A DNA stretch of 64,000 nucleotides from Williamsia maris (GTDB lineage Bacteria; Actinomycetota; Actinomycetes; Mycobacteriales; Mycobacteriaceae). Location: positions 1 to 64,000 of the forward strand of contig NZ_JAMTCJ010000003.1 of assembly GCF_024171815.1 (NCBI RefSeq), written 5' to 3'. Of this stretch, positions 54,533 through 63,721 are shown piece after piece (within the stretch, counting starts at the first letter, position 1; each line of letters starts with the position of its first letter). The notes beneath the pieces are model-generated. The model was not told where the DNA came from and ran no database searches. It saw nothing but the letters and a program-made list of their open reading frames with translations. The translations under genes and the position numbers were made by a program.

Positions 54533-55759
54533 TTGAGCAACCTTCAAGCACAGGTAACCGCCACCGACAGGGCATTTCACGTCGAGGGCTACGAGAAGAT
54601 CGAATACGACCTGATCTACGTCGACGGCGTGTTCGACATCGCCAACACCGAACTCGCCGACAGCTACCGGCCCTACGGTCGGGCGCTGATGGTCGTCGAC
54701 GAGTCGGTCCACGAGATCTACGGCGAGAAGATCCGCGCCTACTTCGCCCATCACGACCTCACCCTGCACGTCGTGCCGGTGCAGATCCGCGAGACCGCGA
54801 AGTCCCTGGAGACATTCGAGCGGATCGTCGGTGAGTTCGACTCGTTCGGGCTCGTCCGCACCGAACCCGTGCTCGTCGTCGGTGGCGGTCTCACCACCGA
54901 TGTCGCGGGCTACGCGTGCGCGAGTTACCGCCGCAACACCCCGTACATCCGCATCCCCACCACGCTGATCGGGCTGATCGACGCCAGCGTGTCGATCAAG
55001 GTCGCGGTCAACTACGGCAAGCACAAGAACCGCCTCGGCGCCTACCACGCGTCGCAGAAGGTACTGCTCGACTTCTCTTTCCTCGCAACGCTTCCCGAGG
55101 ATCAGGTGCGCAACGGCATGGCCGAGCTCATCAAGATCTCGGTGGTCGGCAACTCCGAGATCTTCGACATGCTCGACGAGCACGGCCCCGATCTTCTCCG
55201 CACCCGCTTCGGTCACCTCGACGGCACCCCGGAGCTGCGTGAGATCGGCGACCGCCTCACCTACCAGGCGATCGCCACCATGCTCGAGCTCGAGGCGCCC
55301 AACCTGCACGAGATCGACCTCGACCGGGTCATCGCCTTCGGTCACACCTGGAGTCCCACATTGGAACTCACTCCCCCGGCCCCGTTCTTCCACGGACACG
55401 CGATCAACATCGACATGGCACTGTCGACGACCCTGGCCGCACAGCGTGGGCACCTCTCGGCAAGCGATCGCGACCGCGTGCTCGGCGTGATGAGTGACCT
55501 GGGGCTGTCGCTCGACAGCGAGTACCTGACCGCCGAGCTGCTCACCGAGGCGACCAACTCGATCCTCAAGACCCGTGACGGAATGCTGCGCGCGGCGATC
55601 CCCGACCCGATCGGTTCGTGCCGCTTCCTCAACGACGTCACGACCGACGAACTGGCCGACGCATTGGAGATCCACAAGAAGATCTGCATCGCCTACGACC
55701 GCGAGGGCGCCGGGATCGACATGTTCACCGCCTCCGTGTCGGCGGGCGCGCATGCCTGA
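54533..55759 (+). CDS. mysA: Sedoheptulose-7-phosphate cyclase, probable demethyl-4-deoxygadusol synthase
   Basis: 408-residue sugar phosphate cyclase of the dehydroquinate-synthase fold. NAD-binding [22 protein letters not shown] (113-134), metal ligands Glu198 (NGMAELIK), His271 ([10 protein letters not shown]) and a His of FFHGHA (287/289). GHTWSP rather than GHTxGH marks the sedoheptulose cyclases. Neighbouring mysB- and mysC-type genes favour DDG synthase over valiolone synthases. TTG start with AGGAG eight bases upstream; the protein begins MSNLQAQ. Its stop overlaps the methyltransferase ATG by eight bases. Confidence 0.88.
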   Translation: MSNLQAQVTATDRAFHVEGYEKIEYDLIYVDGVFDIANTELADSYRPYGRALMVVDESVHEIYGEKIRAYFAHHDLTLHVVPVQIRETAKSLETFERIVGEFDSFGLVRTEPVLVVGGGLTTDVAGYACASYRRNTPYIRIPTTLIGLIDASVSIKVAVNYGKHKNRLGAYHASQKVLLDFSFLATLPEDQVRNGMAELIKISVVGNSEIFDMLDEHGPDLLRTRFGHLDGTPELREIGDRLTYQAIATMLELEAPNLHEIDLDRVIAFGHTWSPTLELTPPAPFFHGHAINIDMALSTTLAAQRGHLSASDRDRVLGVMSDLGLSLDSEYLTAELLTEATNSILKTRDGMLRAAIPDPIGSCRFLNDVTTDELADALEIHKKICIAYDREGAGIDMFTASVSAGAHA

Positions 55760-56576
55760 TGGGGTCGTGGCGCCGCCCCGCCCGGTGACGCCGTCCACCA
55801 TCCTCGCCGACGAGCTCACCGAGATCTGTCGGCAACTCGAGTTCGCCGCCGACGCCGATCCCGCTCTGGTCGACCGCCTGCGCCGATCCCGCGATCTCGC
55901 GGCGGGGATGGACCCCTACCTCGACGTCTGCACGACGCGGGAGTCGCCGGCCCTGGCCGAACTGGCTCGGCGCACCCGCTCGGCGGACTGGTCCACGTCG
56001 ACCGCGGGTACGGGTCTCGAGCAGGAGATGTTGTCGGGTCACGTCGAGGGTCAGGTCCTGAAGTTCCTGGTGCATCTGTCCGGGGCCACTCGGGTGCTGG
56101 AAATCGGCATGTTCACCGGTTACTCGGCGCTGGCCATGGCCGAGGCGCTCCCCGAGAACGGTGAGGTGCTGGCCTGCGAGATGGATCCCGAGGTCGCCCA
56201 CTTCGCCCAGGAGTGCTTCGAGCAGTCCGAGGTGGGGCGTCGGATCGCGGTGGCGGTCGGACCCGCGTCGGAGACCCTCGAGCGTCTGGCGGCGGCAGAC
56301 CGGCAGTTCGATCTCGTCTTCATCGACGCCGACAAGCCGGGATACACCGGCTACCTGCAGCAGCTGCTCGACAGCGAGCTGTTGGCGCCGGGCGGGGTGA
56401 TCGCCGTGGACAACACGCTCATGCAGGGGCAGCCGTGGCTCGACGACGCAGAGGTGACCGCGAACGGTTCGGCGATCGCCGCCTTCAACGCGGCGCTCAC
56501 CTACGACGACCGCATCGAGCAGGTCCTGATCCCGCTCCGCGACGGTCTCACCCTGATCCGTCGAGTGGATCGATGA
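55752..56576 (+). CDS. mysB: O-methyltransferase of MAA synthesis (MysB type)
   Basis: 274-residue class I methyltransferase of the caffeoyl-CoA OMT-like group. SAM motif [21 protein letters not shown] begins at 114, [18 protein letters not shown] contains the metal-binding aspartates, and [13 protein letters not shown] follows. In MAA pathways this enzyme methylates demethyl-4-deoxygadusol to 4-deoxygadusol. ATG lies inside the end of the cyclase gene, and the stop overlaps the ATP-grasp gene (ATGA). Confidence 0.87.
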   Translation: MPDGVVAPPRPVTPSTILADELTEICRQLEFAADADPALVDRLRRSRDLAAGMDPYLDVCTTRESPALAELARRTRSADWSTSTAGTGLEQEMLSGHVEGQVLKFLVHLSGATRVLEIGMFTGYSALAMAEALPENGEVLACEMDPEVAHFAQECFEQSEVGRRIAVAVGPASETLERLAAADRQFDLVFIDADKPGYTGYLQQLLDSELLAPGGVIAVDNTLMQGQPWLDDAEVTANGSAIAAFNAALTYDDRIEQVLIPLRDGLTLIRRVDR

Positions 56577-57916
56577 CCACGACCGAGGACAGGTCCACCT
56601 TGACCGCTCCGGCCGGGCCGGGTACCGCCGGCGTCGGTCGGACCGTGGCCGCGCTCGCCGCGCTGGTGGCCACCCTGCCGCTGGACCTCGCGCTGGTCTC
56701 GGCGGCCCTGCTGCGGCCGCGGCCGACGCCGGCTCCCGCAACGGATCGCCGGACGGTTCTCATCACCGGCGGCAAGATGACCAAGTCGTTGTCGCTGGCC
56801 CGGGCGTTCCACGACGCCGGGCACCGGGTCGTGTTGGTCGAGGCACCGAAGTATCGGTTCACCGGCCACCGGTTCTCGCGTGCGGTCGACGCGTTCCACA
56901 CCGTCCCCGAGCCGACGGCCCCCGGGTTCGCCGAGGCCCTGCGTGACGTCGTGGTCGCCGAGGGTGTCGACATCGTCATCCCGGTGTCGTCGCCCGCCTC
57001 GAGCATCCACGAAGCGCGGGCGCGCGCACTGCTCGACGAGCACTGCGAGGTCATCCACGCCGACCTGGACACGGTGACGATGCTCGACGACAAGGACGCG
57101 TTCTCCGCGACGGCAGAGTCGTTCGGCCTCCGGGTCCCCGACCACGCACGGATCACCGACCCGCGCCAGATCGACGACTTCGACTTCCCCGCGGGTCGCG
57201 AGTACATCCTCAAGCGGATCGCCTACAACCCGGTCGGCCGGATGGACCTCACCCGCCTGACCCGCGAGACCCCTGCTCGCAACGCCGAGTTCGCGCGCAG
57301 CCTGTCCATCTCGGAATCCGACCCGTGGATCCTCCAGGAGTTCATCGCCGGCCGCGAGTACTGCACGCACGGCACCGTCCGCAACGGCGCGCTGACCGTC
57401 TACGGCTGTTGCGAGTCGTCGGCCTTCCAGGTGAACTACGCGATGGTGGACAAGCCCGAGATCCGTTCGTGGGTCGAGCATTTCGTCAGTTCCCTCGGGG
57501 CGACGGGTCAGATGTCGTTCGACTTCATCGAGGGCGCCGACGGTCACGCCTACGCCATCGAGTGCAATCCGCGGACCCATTCCGCGATCACCATGTTCTA
57601 CGACCACCCCGATGTCGCGGCGGCCTACCTCGAGGACGAGCACGCGGTGATCACCCCCAGATCGACTGCGCGACCGACGTACTGGATCTACCACGAGCTG
57701 TGGCGACTGCTCACCGAGTCGGGACGTCGCAGGGACCGGCTGCGGACCATCGCCGCGGGGACCGATGCCATCTTCGCGTGGTCGGACCCGCTGCCCTACC
57801 TGCTGGTGCACCATCTGCAGATCCCGTCGTTGCTGTGGAACAACGTGCGGCGTGGGAGTGGATGGACGCGTATCGATTTCAACATCGGCAAGCTCGTCGA
57901 GACGGGCGGCGACTAG
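56573..57916 (+). CDS. mysC: ATP-grasp mycosporine-glycine synthase (MysC type)
   Basis: 447-residue ATP-grasp ligase. A hydrophobic stretch at ~24-47 precedes a Rossmann-like opening VLITGGKMTKSLSLARAF (62-79). The grasp core includes EYILKRIAYNPVGRMDL, WILQEFIAGREYCTHGTV and the metal-binding MSFDFIEGADGHAYAIECNPRTHS. MysC enzymes activate 4-deoxygadusol by phosphorylation and attach glycine to give mycosporine-glycine. The hydrophobic N-terminus could tether it to the membrane. Overlaps mysB by four bases; the mysD-type ATG follows its TAG directly. Confidence 0.88.
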   Translation: MTTTEDRSTLTAPAGPGTAGVGRTVAALAALVATLPLDLALVSAALLRPRPTPAPATDRRTVLITGGKMTKSLSLARAFHDAGHRVVLVEAPKYRFTGHRFSRAVDAFHTVPEPTAPGFAEALRDVVVAEGVDIVIPVSSPASSIHEARARALLDEHCEVIHADLDTVTMLDDKDAFSATAESFGLRVPDHARITDPRQIDDFDFPAGREYILKRIAYNPVGRMDLTRLTRETPARNAEFARSLSISESDPWILQEFIAGREYCTHGTVRNGALTVYGCCESSAFQVNYAMVDKPEIRSWVEHFVSSLGATGQMSFDFIEGADGHAYAIECNPRTHSAITMFYDHPDVAAAYLEDEHAVITPRSTARPTYWIYHELWRLLTESGRRRDRLRTIAAGTDAIFAWSDPLPYLLVHHLQIPSLLWNNVRRGSGWTRIDFNIGKLVETGGD

Positions 57917-58972
57917 ATGGATGGGCAGCGTACCGTGTTGCAGCTCGTCGGCTCCGCCGTCGACGAGTTCCACGCCGATCTGTCCCGCCTGTACGCAGGC
58001 GGTTGCGTCGACGCGGTCGACGACCCGGCCCTCTACGACACCCACCTCGCCTACGTCGGCCCGGACGGCTCGTGGCGCTTCCCGACCGACCTGTCCGAGG
58101 CCTCGCTGACCCGGGCGCCCGCCATGGGTTTGCCTGCGGCGCTGGCGTACATCGAGACATTGCACGTCGACGTGATGGTCCCGCAGATGTTCTGCCTGCC
58201 CGGCATGACCGCCTACCGGGCGCTGTTCGACGCGTTGCGCATCCCGTACGTCGGCAACACCCCCGACCTGATGGCGATCGCCGCGGACAAGGCGAAGACC
58301 CGGGCGATCGTCGCGGCCGCCGGGGTCGCCGTTCCCGCCGGGATCGTGGCCCGCGCCGGCGAACACCCCGAGGTCGACCTGCCGGTCGTCGTCAAACCGG
58401 TCGACGCCGACAACTCGGCCGGTGTCACCCTGGTCCGCGAACCGGTCGATCTCGACCCCGCCATCACGCACGCCCTCGAGCACTCCGAGTCGGCCCTGAT
58501 CGAGTCGTACATCGAGCTGGGCCGAGAGGTGCGCTGCGGCATCATCGTTCGCGACGGCGAACTGGTCTGCCTACCGCTCGAGGAATATGCAGTCGACGCG
58601 CGGTCCAAGCCGATCCGCCGGGCGGACGACAAGCTCGCCCGCTCCGAGGACGGCGATCTGTACCTCGTCGCCAAGGACGACGCGCACGCCTGGATCGTCG
58701 ATGTCGACGACCCGATCACCGAGCGGGTGTGGGAGGCGGCCCGCCGTTGCCACGTCGCCCTCGGCGCACGTCACTACAGTCTCTTCGATTTCCGCATCGA
58801 CCCGAACGGCGATCCCTGGTTCCTCGAGGCCGGGCTGTACTGCTCCTTCTCCCGCGGCAGCGTGGTCGCGGTCATGGCCGCCGCCGCCGGGATCGACGTC
58901 ACCGAACTGTTCGCGACCACGCTTCGTGAGCTCACCCGCGAGAGGACATCGTCATCGACCACACAGCACTGA
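57917..58972 (+). CDS. mysD: D-Ala-D-Ala ligase-like MAA synthetase (MysD type)
   Basis: 351-residue ATP-grasp ligase of the Ddl family. The features are CLPGMTAYRALFDALRIPYVGN, DKAKTRAIVAAAGVAVPAG, VVVKPVDADNSAGVTLV, the ESYIELGREVRCGII segment and metal-binding LFDFRIDPNGDPWFLEAG. MysD homologues condense mycosporine-glycine with a second amino acid (serine, threonine or alanine) to form iminomycosporines such as shinorine; which amino acid is not predictable. The gene order rules out a cell-wall Ddl. Its end overlaps the oxygenase gene. Confidence 0.87.
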   Translation: MDGQRTVLQLVGSAVDEFHADLSRLYAGGCVDAVDDPALYDTHLAYVGPDGSWRFPTDLSEASLTRAPAMGLPAALAYIETLHVDVMVPQMFCLPGMTAYRALFDALRIPYVGNTPDLMAIAADKAKTRAIVAAAGVAVPAGIVARAGEHPEVDLPVVVKPVDADNSAGVTLVREPVDLDPAITHALEHSESALIESYIELGREVRCGIIVRDGELVCLPLEEYAVDARSKPIRRADDKLARSEDGDLYLVAKDDAHAWIVDVDDPITERVWEAARRCHVALGARHYSLFDFRIDPNGDPWFLEAGLYCSFSRGSVVAVMAAAAGIDVTELFATTLRELTRERTSSSTTQH

Positions 58973-59724
58973 ACCCGGTCGGCGCCCGCGTCACCGGCAT
59001 CCGGGTCGAGGCCCTGACCGACGCGCAGACCGACCTGCTGCGCAACCTGTTGGCCCACCACGGCGTGATCATCCTGCCCGATCAGCACATCGACGACGAT
59101 CAGTTCCGGCTGTTCCTGCGGAGCTTCGGCGAGACCGTGTTCACCGAGGGTGAGACCCCGGTCCCGGGGCACCCCGACCTCAACGTCATCAGCAACGTCG
59201 GCCGGACGACTCCCCCACGCTCGCAGTTCCACGTCGACACCAGCTACGTGCGCCACCCACCCGCCTACACCGCCCTGCGTGCGGTCGACGTCCCCGAGCA
59301 GGGTGGACAGACGTTGTTCAGCAACCAGTTCCGCGCGTTCGAGACCCTGCCCGCCGACGTGCGGGAGAACCTGCAGGACCGCACGGTCACGCATGTGATG
59401 ACCGGACTCGATCTCGACGAGGACGCCGAGACCTCCGCCGAGCATCCGCTGTGTCGGGTGCACCCGGTGTCCAAGCGCACCGCGCTGTACCTCTCGACGC
59501 CGCAACGCTGCGCCGCCGTGAGCGGTCTCAGTCCGGAGGAGGCCGAGTACACCGTCGCGTCGCTGCTCGAACACAGCACGCGTGAGGACAACGTCCTGCG
59601 GCACAACTGGTCTCCCGGCGACGTGGTCATGTGGGACAACCGCGCCGTGATGCACCGCGCCGACCACTCCGGTGTCGTCGGTGACCGCGTCATGCACCGC
59701 GGCATGGTCGCCGAGGCCGTCTGA
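58954..59724 (+). CDS. TauD-family Fe(II)/2-oxoglutarate oxygenase, non-canonical start
   Basis: About 256 residues. The facial triad is FHVD (His93, Asp95) and VMH (His234), with 2OG-binding Arg249 in VMHRG (numbered from the codon at 58954). The TauD N-terminus NPVGARVTGIRVEALTDAQ is present, but its frame has no ATG, GTG or TTG between the stop at 58927 and residue 33. AGAGGA (58941-58946) sits seven bases before ATC at 58954, which I take as start; CTG at 58969 (CTGA overlap with the mysD-type stop) is the alternative. A sequencing error is possible. Likely tailors the MAA product; substrate unknown. Confidence 0.78.
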   Translation: MDHTALNPVGARVTGIRVEALTDAQTDLLRNLLAHHGVIILPDQHIDDDQFRLFLRSFGETVFTEGETPVPGHPDLNVISNVGRTTPPRSQFHVDTSYVRHPPAYTALRAVDVPEQGGQTLFSNQFRAFETLPADVRENLQDRTVTHVMTGLDLDEDAETSAEHPLCRVHPVSKRTALYLSTPQRCAAVSGLSPEEAEYTVASLLEHSTREDNVLRHNWSPGDVVMWDNRAVMHRADHSGVVGDRVMHRGMVAEAV

Positions 59725-59739
59725 CGGTGCCGTCGGGAC

Positions 59740-60621
59740 TCAGTCCTTGGGCGGGAAGTACTTGATCAACGCCTCCTGCGCGACCGTGGTCGCGAGGACG
59801 CCCTCGCGCGTGAAGAACCGGCCCGAGGCCAGTCCGCGCGATCCCGCGGCGACCGGGGACTCGGTCGCGTAGAGCATCCACTCGTCGAACCGGAAGTCGC
59901 GGTGGAACCACATCGAGTGGTTGACCGTGGCGGCGAACAACCGGTCGATACCCCACGACAGTCCGTGGGTGGTGATGATCGAGTCCAGCACGGTGGTGTC
60001 GGAGGCGTAACACATCGTCGCCACGTGCAGCAGCGGGTTCTCCGGCAGTCGACCGTCGGCCTTCATCCACACCCGGTTGTCCCGGAGTCGTTCGCCGGAC
60101 TCACGCGCCTTCCAGGTGGGGTCGTTGGCGAACCGGATGTCGATCGGGTGGATGGCGTCGACGAACGCCGCGATGCGGTCCTCGTACCCCTTGAAATGCT
60201 CGCCCAATGGCGGCAGATCCTCCGGGTACGGGACCTCCGGCGTCGAGACCGTGTGTTCGAGGCCCGCGGTGCTGTCCTGGAACGCGACGAGCATCGTGAA
60301 GATCTCGGACTCGCCCTGCATCGCCGTGACCTGACGGTTGGCGAAGCTCCGCGCGTCCCGGGAGCGGTGCACGTGGTACTCCAGCGGCTGCGTCACGTCG
60401 CCACCACGGATGAAGTGCGCGTGCAGCGCGTGCACCGGGGGGTTCCCCTTGACGATGGTGCGGCCGGCCGCGATCACGCCCTGCGCGAGCAGTTGCCCAC
60501 CGAACGTCCGCGCGGTCACCTGCTCGGGATGACGTCCGATGAAGACGTCGTCACCGGTGTCGGTCAGCTCGAACAGGTCGAGGAGTTTGTCGAGATCACT
60601 CTGCACAATCACGTCCGTCAT
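59740..60621 (-). CDS. tesB: Acyl-CoA thioesterase II
   Basis: 293-residue double-hotdog thioesterase that hydrolyses medium- and long-chain acyl-CoA. The pattern includes RTFGGQLLAQGVIAAGRTI, HALHAHFIRGGD, then C-terminal DRLFAATVNHSMWFHRDFRFDEWMLY and the catalytic-triad Asp/Thr/Gln region (FFTREGVLATTVAQEALIKY). It follows pyk by 84 bases on the minus strand, as tesB1 follows pykA in mycobacteria. Convergent with the oxygenase gene, with 15 bases between and no visible terminator. Confidence 0.95.
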   Translation of the reverse strand: MTDVIVQSDLDKLLDLFELTDTGDDVFIGRHPEQVTARTFGGQLLAQGVIAAGRTIVKGNPPVHALHAHFIRGGDVTQPLEYHVHRSRDARSFANRQVTAMQGESEIFTMLVAFQDSTAGLEHTVSTPEVPYPEDLPPLGEHFKGYEDRIAAFVDAIHPIDIRFANDPTWKARESGERLRDNRVWMKADGRLPENPLLHVATMCYASDTTVLDSIITTHGLSWGIDRLFAATVNHSMWFHRDFRFDEWMLYATESPVAAGSRGLASGRFFTREGVLATTVAQEALIKYFPPKD

Positions 60622-60705
60622 CGTCTGCCCCCTGCGTCAAGTCACCCGGCTCACCGCCGACTCGACGTCGGCCGCGACTCCCCCCGGGTGGAGTTCGTGA
60701 AGAAC

Positions 60706-62124
60706 TCAGTGATCCTCTTCACCGATGCGGTGCACATGGATCAGGTTGGTCGACCCCACCGTTCCGGGAGGGGCACCGGCGACGATGACCACCTGATCGC
60801 CCACGTTGAGACGACCGATCTTGAGCAGCGAGTTGTCCACCTGGCGGATCATCGCGTCGGTGCTGTCGACGTTGTCGACCAGGAACGTCTCCGTTCCCCA
60901 GCTCATCGCCAGCTGGCTGCGCACCTCCGGTAGCGGCGTGAACGCCAGCAGCGGGAGGCGCGTGTGCAGTCGCGCGAGTCGGCGCACCGTGTCACCGGAC
61001 TGGGTGAAGGCCACCAACGCCTTGGCGTCGAGTCGCTCACCGATGTCGCGTGCGGCGTAGGAGATGATCCCGCGCTTGGTGCGGGGGACGTGGCTGAGCG
61101 GCGGCACGTCCCGCGTGCCGTTCTCCACGGCGTTGACGATCCGCGCCATGGTGCGGACGGTCTCCATCACGTACTTGCCCACCGAGGTCTCCCCGGACAG
61201 CATGACCGCGTCGGCTCCGTCGAGCACGGCGTTGGCGACGTCGGAGGCCTCGGCCCGGGTGGGACGCGAGTTCTCGATCATCGACTCGAGCATCTGGGTG
61301 GCCACGATGACCGGCTTGGCGTTCTCGCGGGCGATCTGGATCGCGCGCTTCTGGACCAGCGGGACCTCTTCGAGCGGGAGTTCCACGCCGAGGTCGCCGC
61401 GGGCGACCATGACGGCGTCGAAGGCCAGGACCACGGCCTCGAGGTTGTCGATGGCCTCGGGCTTCTCCAGCTTGGCGATCACCGGCACGCGGCGACCGAC
61501 ACGGTCCATCACCTCGTGGACGAGTTCGATGTCGGCGGGTGAGCGGACGAACGACAGGGCGATCAGGTCGACACCCAGCGACAATGCGAACTCGAGGTCA
61601 GCGGTGTCCTTGTCGGACATCGCGGGAACGGAGACGTTCATGCCCGGAAGCGAGACGCCCTTGTTGTTGCTGACCGGGCCACCCTCGGTGACGCGGCAGA
61701 CCACGTCGTTGCCGTCGACGTCGATGACCGTCAGACCCACCTTGCCGTCATCGACGAGCAGTCGGTCGCCCGGCTGGGCGTCGAGCGCGAGTTCCTTGTA
61801 GGTGGTCGAGACGCGGTCGTGGGTGCCCTCGATGTCGTCGACGGTGATGCGGACCTGCTCGCCGGTGGCCCACTCGGTGCGTCCCTGGGCGAAGCGGCCC
61901 AGCCGGATCTTGGGGCCCTGCAGGTCGGCGAGGATGCCGACCGCGCGGCCGGTGACATCGGAGGCCGCACGTACACGCTCGTACATCGCCTGGTGATCGG
62001 CGTGGGTGCCGTGGCTGAAGTTCAGCCGCGCGACGTCCATCCCGCTCTCGACGAGTTCGCGGACTCCTTCGGCCGAATCGGTAGCAGGGCCGAGGGTGCA
62101 GACAATCTTTGTACGGCGATTCAC
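60706..62124 (-). CDS. pyk: Pyruvate kinase
   Basis: 472-residue glycolytic enzyme that makes pyruvate and ATP from phosphoenolpyruvate. RRTKIVCTLGPAT opens the barrel, with ARLNFSHG, VIAKLEKPEAIDN (catalytic Lys) and MVARGDLGVELP. The C-terminal effector domain is complete. GTG start at 62124. A -10-like TAGGCT (62137-62132) seven bases upstream and no ribosome-binding site suggest a leaderless message. It is 94 bases downstream of gltD. Confidence 0.97.
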   Translation of the reverse strand: MNRRTKIVCTLGPATDSAEGVRELVESGMDVARLNFSHGTHADHQAMYERVRAASDVTGRAVGILADLQGPKIRLGRFAQGRTEWATGEQVRITVDDIEGTHDRVSTTYKELALDAQPGDRLLVDDGKVGLTVIDVDGNDVVCRVTEGGPVSNNKGVSLPGMNVSVPAMSDKDTADLEFALSLGVDLIALSFVRSPADIELVHEVMDRVGRRVPVIAKLEKPEAIDNLEAVVLAFDAVMVARGDLGVELPLEEVPLVQKRAIQIARENAKPVIVATQMLESMIENSRPTRAEASDVANAVLDGADAVMLSGETSVGKYVMETVRTMARIVNAVENGTRDVPPLSHVPRTKRGIISYAARDIGERLDAKALVAFTQSGDTVRRLARLHTRLPLLAFTPLPEVRSQLAMSWGTETFLVDNVDSTDAMIRQVDNSLLKIGRLNVGDQVVIVAGAPPGTVGSTNLIHVHRIGEEDH

Positions 62125-62137
62125 CGTTGCGAGCCTA
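62125..62137 (-). promoter_or_regulatory. Candidate leaderless promoter of pyk
   Basis: On the minus strand TAGGCT, then CGCAACG, then the GTG start. Transcription would begin at the start codon. The -35 is weak (TGGAGA 17 bases further upstream). Confidence 0.45.
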
Positions 62138-62218
62138 GTCGTCCGTCGCGGGCATCTCCATCACTCCACCGAGTTGTCACCGCGTGTGCACATCCGCGAA
62201 CCCACCGATGGCCCGTTC

Positions 62219-63721
62219 TCATCGCACCGACAGCGGCACCGCGTCGGGGTGGACCGGCGCGGGCAGATCGGAGGCGCCCATGAGGAAGACGTCGACACCC
62301 CGCGCGGCGGCCCGGCCCTCGGCGATGGCCCACACCACCAGCGAGGCACCGCGATGGGCGTCGCCGCAGACGAACACGCCGTCCGCCGCGGTCCCCCAGT
62401 CGTCGCCACACGGCACGGTGTGCCTGCGGTCGAGTTCGACCCCGAGGTCGGTGAGCAGAGCCGAGTGCTCGACGCCGGTGAAACCGATCGCGAACAACGC
62501 CATGTCGCAGGGGATCTCGAACTCGTCGGCCACCGGGACGATCGATCGTTTCCCGGTGTCGTCGCGGCGGACCTCGACCTCGGCCAGCACCAGATGGGTG
62601 ACGTGACCGGAGCTGTCGCCGCGGAACCGTTGCACCGCAACCTGATATCGACGCTCGCCGCCCTCGGCGTGCGATGACGAGGTCCGCATCACCAGCGGCC
62701 AGGTCGGCCACGGGGACACCCCGTCGTCCCGATTGGCGGGTAGTTCGGGGTTGTAGTCGAGTTGGGTGACCGACCGTGCGCCCTGACGGTGCGCGGTGCC
62801 CAGGCAGTCGGCGCCGGTGTCGCCGCCGCCGATGATCACGACGTTCTTGCCGTGCGCCGAGACGGTGGTCGGTCCGTCACCCTCGCATTCACGGTTGGCG
62901 GGCACGAGATGTTCCATCGCGAGGTGGACCCCCGTCAGCTCCCGGCCGGGCACGGGGTTGTCGCGGGCATCCAGGGCCCCCACCGCGAGCACGACCGCGT
63001 CGTGGCGGTCGCGCAGTTCGCTGACACTCAGATCGACGCCCACCTCGCATCCGGTCTGGAATTCTGTTCCCTCGGCCCGCATCTGCGCCAGCCGGCGGTC
63101 GATGTCGGACTTCTGCAGCTTGTACTCCGGGATGCCGTAGCGCAGCAGTCCACCCAGCCGGTCGTCACGTTCGTAGACGGTGACGTCGTGCCCGGCACGG
63201 GTCAGCTGTTGCGCGGCGGCGAGGCCGGCCGGTCCCGATCCGACGACACCGACCGAACGGCCTGATCGGACCGCGGGGATCTTGGGTTCGACGCCACCGT
63301 CGCGCCAGGCGGTCTCGGCGATCGTCTTCTCGATCCGCTTGATCGTGACGCTGCCGCCGGTGGTCTTCTCCGAGATCGACAGCACGCAGGCCGACTCGCA
63401 GGGCGCCGGACAGATCTTGCCGGTGAACTCCGGGAAGTTGTTCGTCGCGTGCAGCCGTTCGCTCGCGGCGTCCCACCGGTCGCGACGGACGAGGTCGTTC
63501 CATTCCGGGATGAGATTGCCCAGTGGGCAGCCCGCGGTCCCCGAGTGACAGAACGGGATCCCGCAGTCCATGCACCGGCGCGCCTGACCGGCGACCTCGA
63601 TCCGCAGTTGCAGCGGGTCGTGGTCGATGTAGACGTCGTCCCAGTCCCGGACGCGGTCCGCGGCCGGGCGCGCCCGGTCCTCGACCTTGTCGACGTTGAG
63701 AAATCCACGCGGGTCAGCCAC
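62219..63721 (-). CDS. gltD: Glutamate synthase (NADPH) small subunit
   Basis: 500-residue electron-input subunit of glutamate synthase. The N-terminal cysteine clusters RRCMDCGIPFCHSGTAGCPLGN and KICPAPCESACVL bind iron-sulfur centres. FAD motif VVGSGPAGLAAAQQL and NADPH motif VIIGGGDTGADCLGTA follow, then the final FAD contact VFVCGDAHRG. GTG start overlaps the end of gltB by eight bases. Confidence 0.97.
   Translation of the reverse strand: MADPRGFLNVDKVEDRARPAADRVRDWDDVYIDHDPLQLRIEVAGQARRCMDCGIPFCHSGTAGCPLGNLIPEWNDLVRRDRWDAASERLHATNNFPEFTGKICPAPCESACVLSISEKTTGGSVTIKRIEKTIAETAWRDGGVEPKIPAVRSGRSVGVVGSGPAGLAAAQQLTRAGHDVTVYERDDRLGGLLRYGIPEYKLQKSDIDRRLAQMRAEGTEFQTGCEVGVDLSVSELRDRHDAVVLAVGALDARDNPVPGRELTGVHLAMEHLVPANRECEGDGPTTVSAHGKNVVIIGGGDTGADCLGTAHRQGARSVTQLDYNPELPANRDDGVSPWPTWPLVMRTSSSHAEGGERRYQVAVQRFRGDSSGHVTHLVLAEVEVRRDDTGKRSIVPVADEFEIPCDMALFAIGFTGVEHSALLTDLGVELDRRHTVPCGDDWGTAADGVFVCGDAHRGASLVVWAIAEGRAAARGVDVFLMGASDLPAPVHPDAVPLSVR

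Noticed and set aside
54533-55759. Assignment of the cyclase as dehydroquinate synthase or 2-epi-5-epi-valiolone synthase
   Set aside because: GHTWSP replaces the dehydroquinate-synthase GHTxGH, and the OMT plus MysC-type neighbours point to demethyl-4-deoxygadusol. No valiolone-pathway kinase or glycosyltransferase is nearby.
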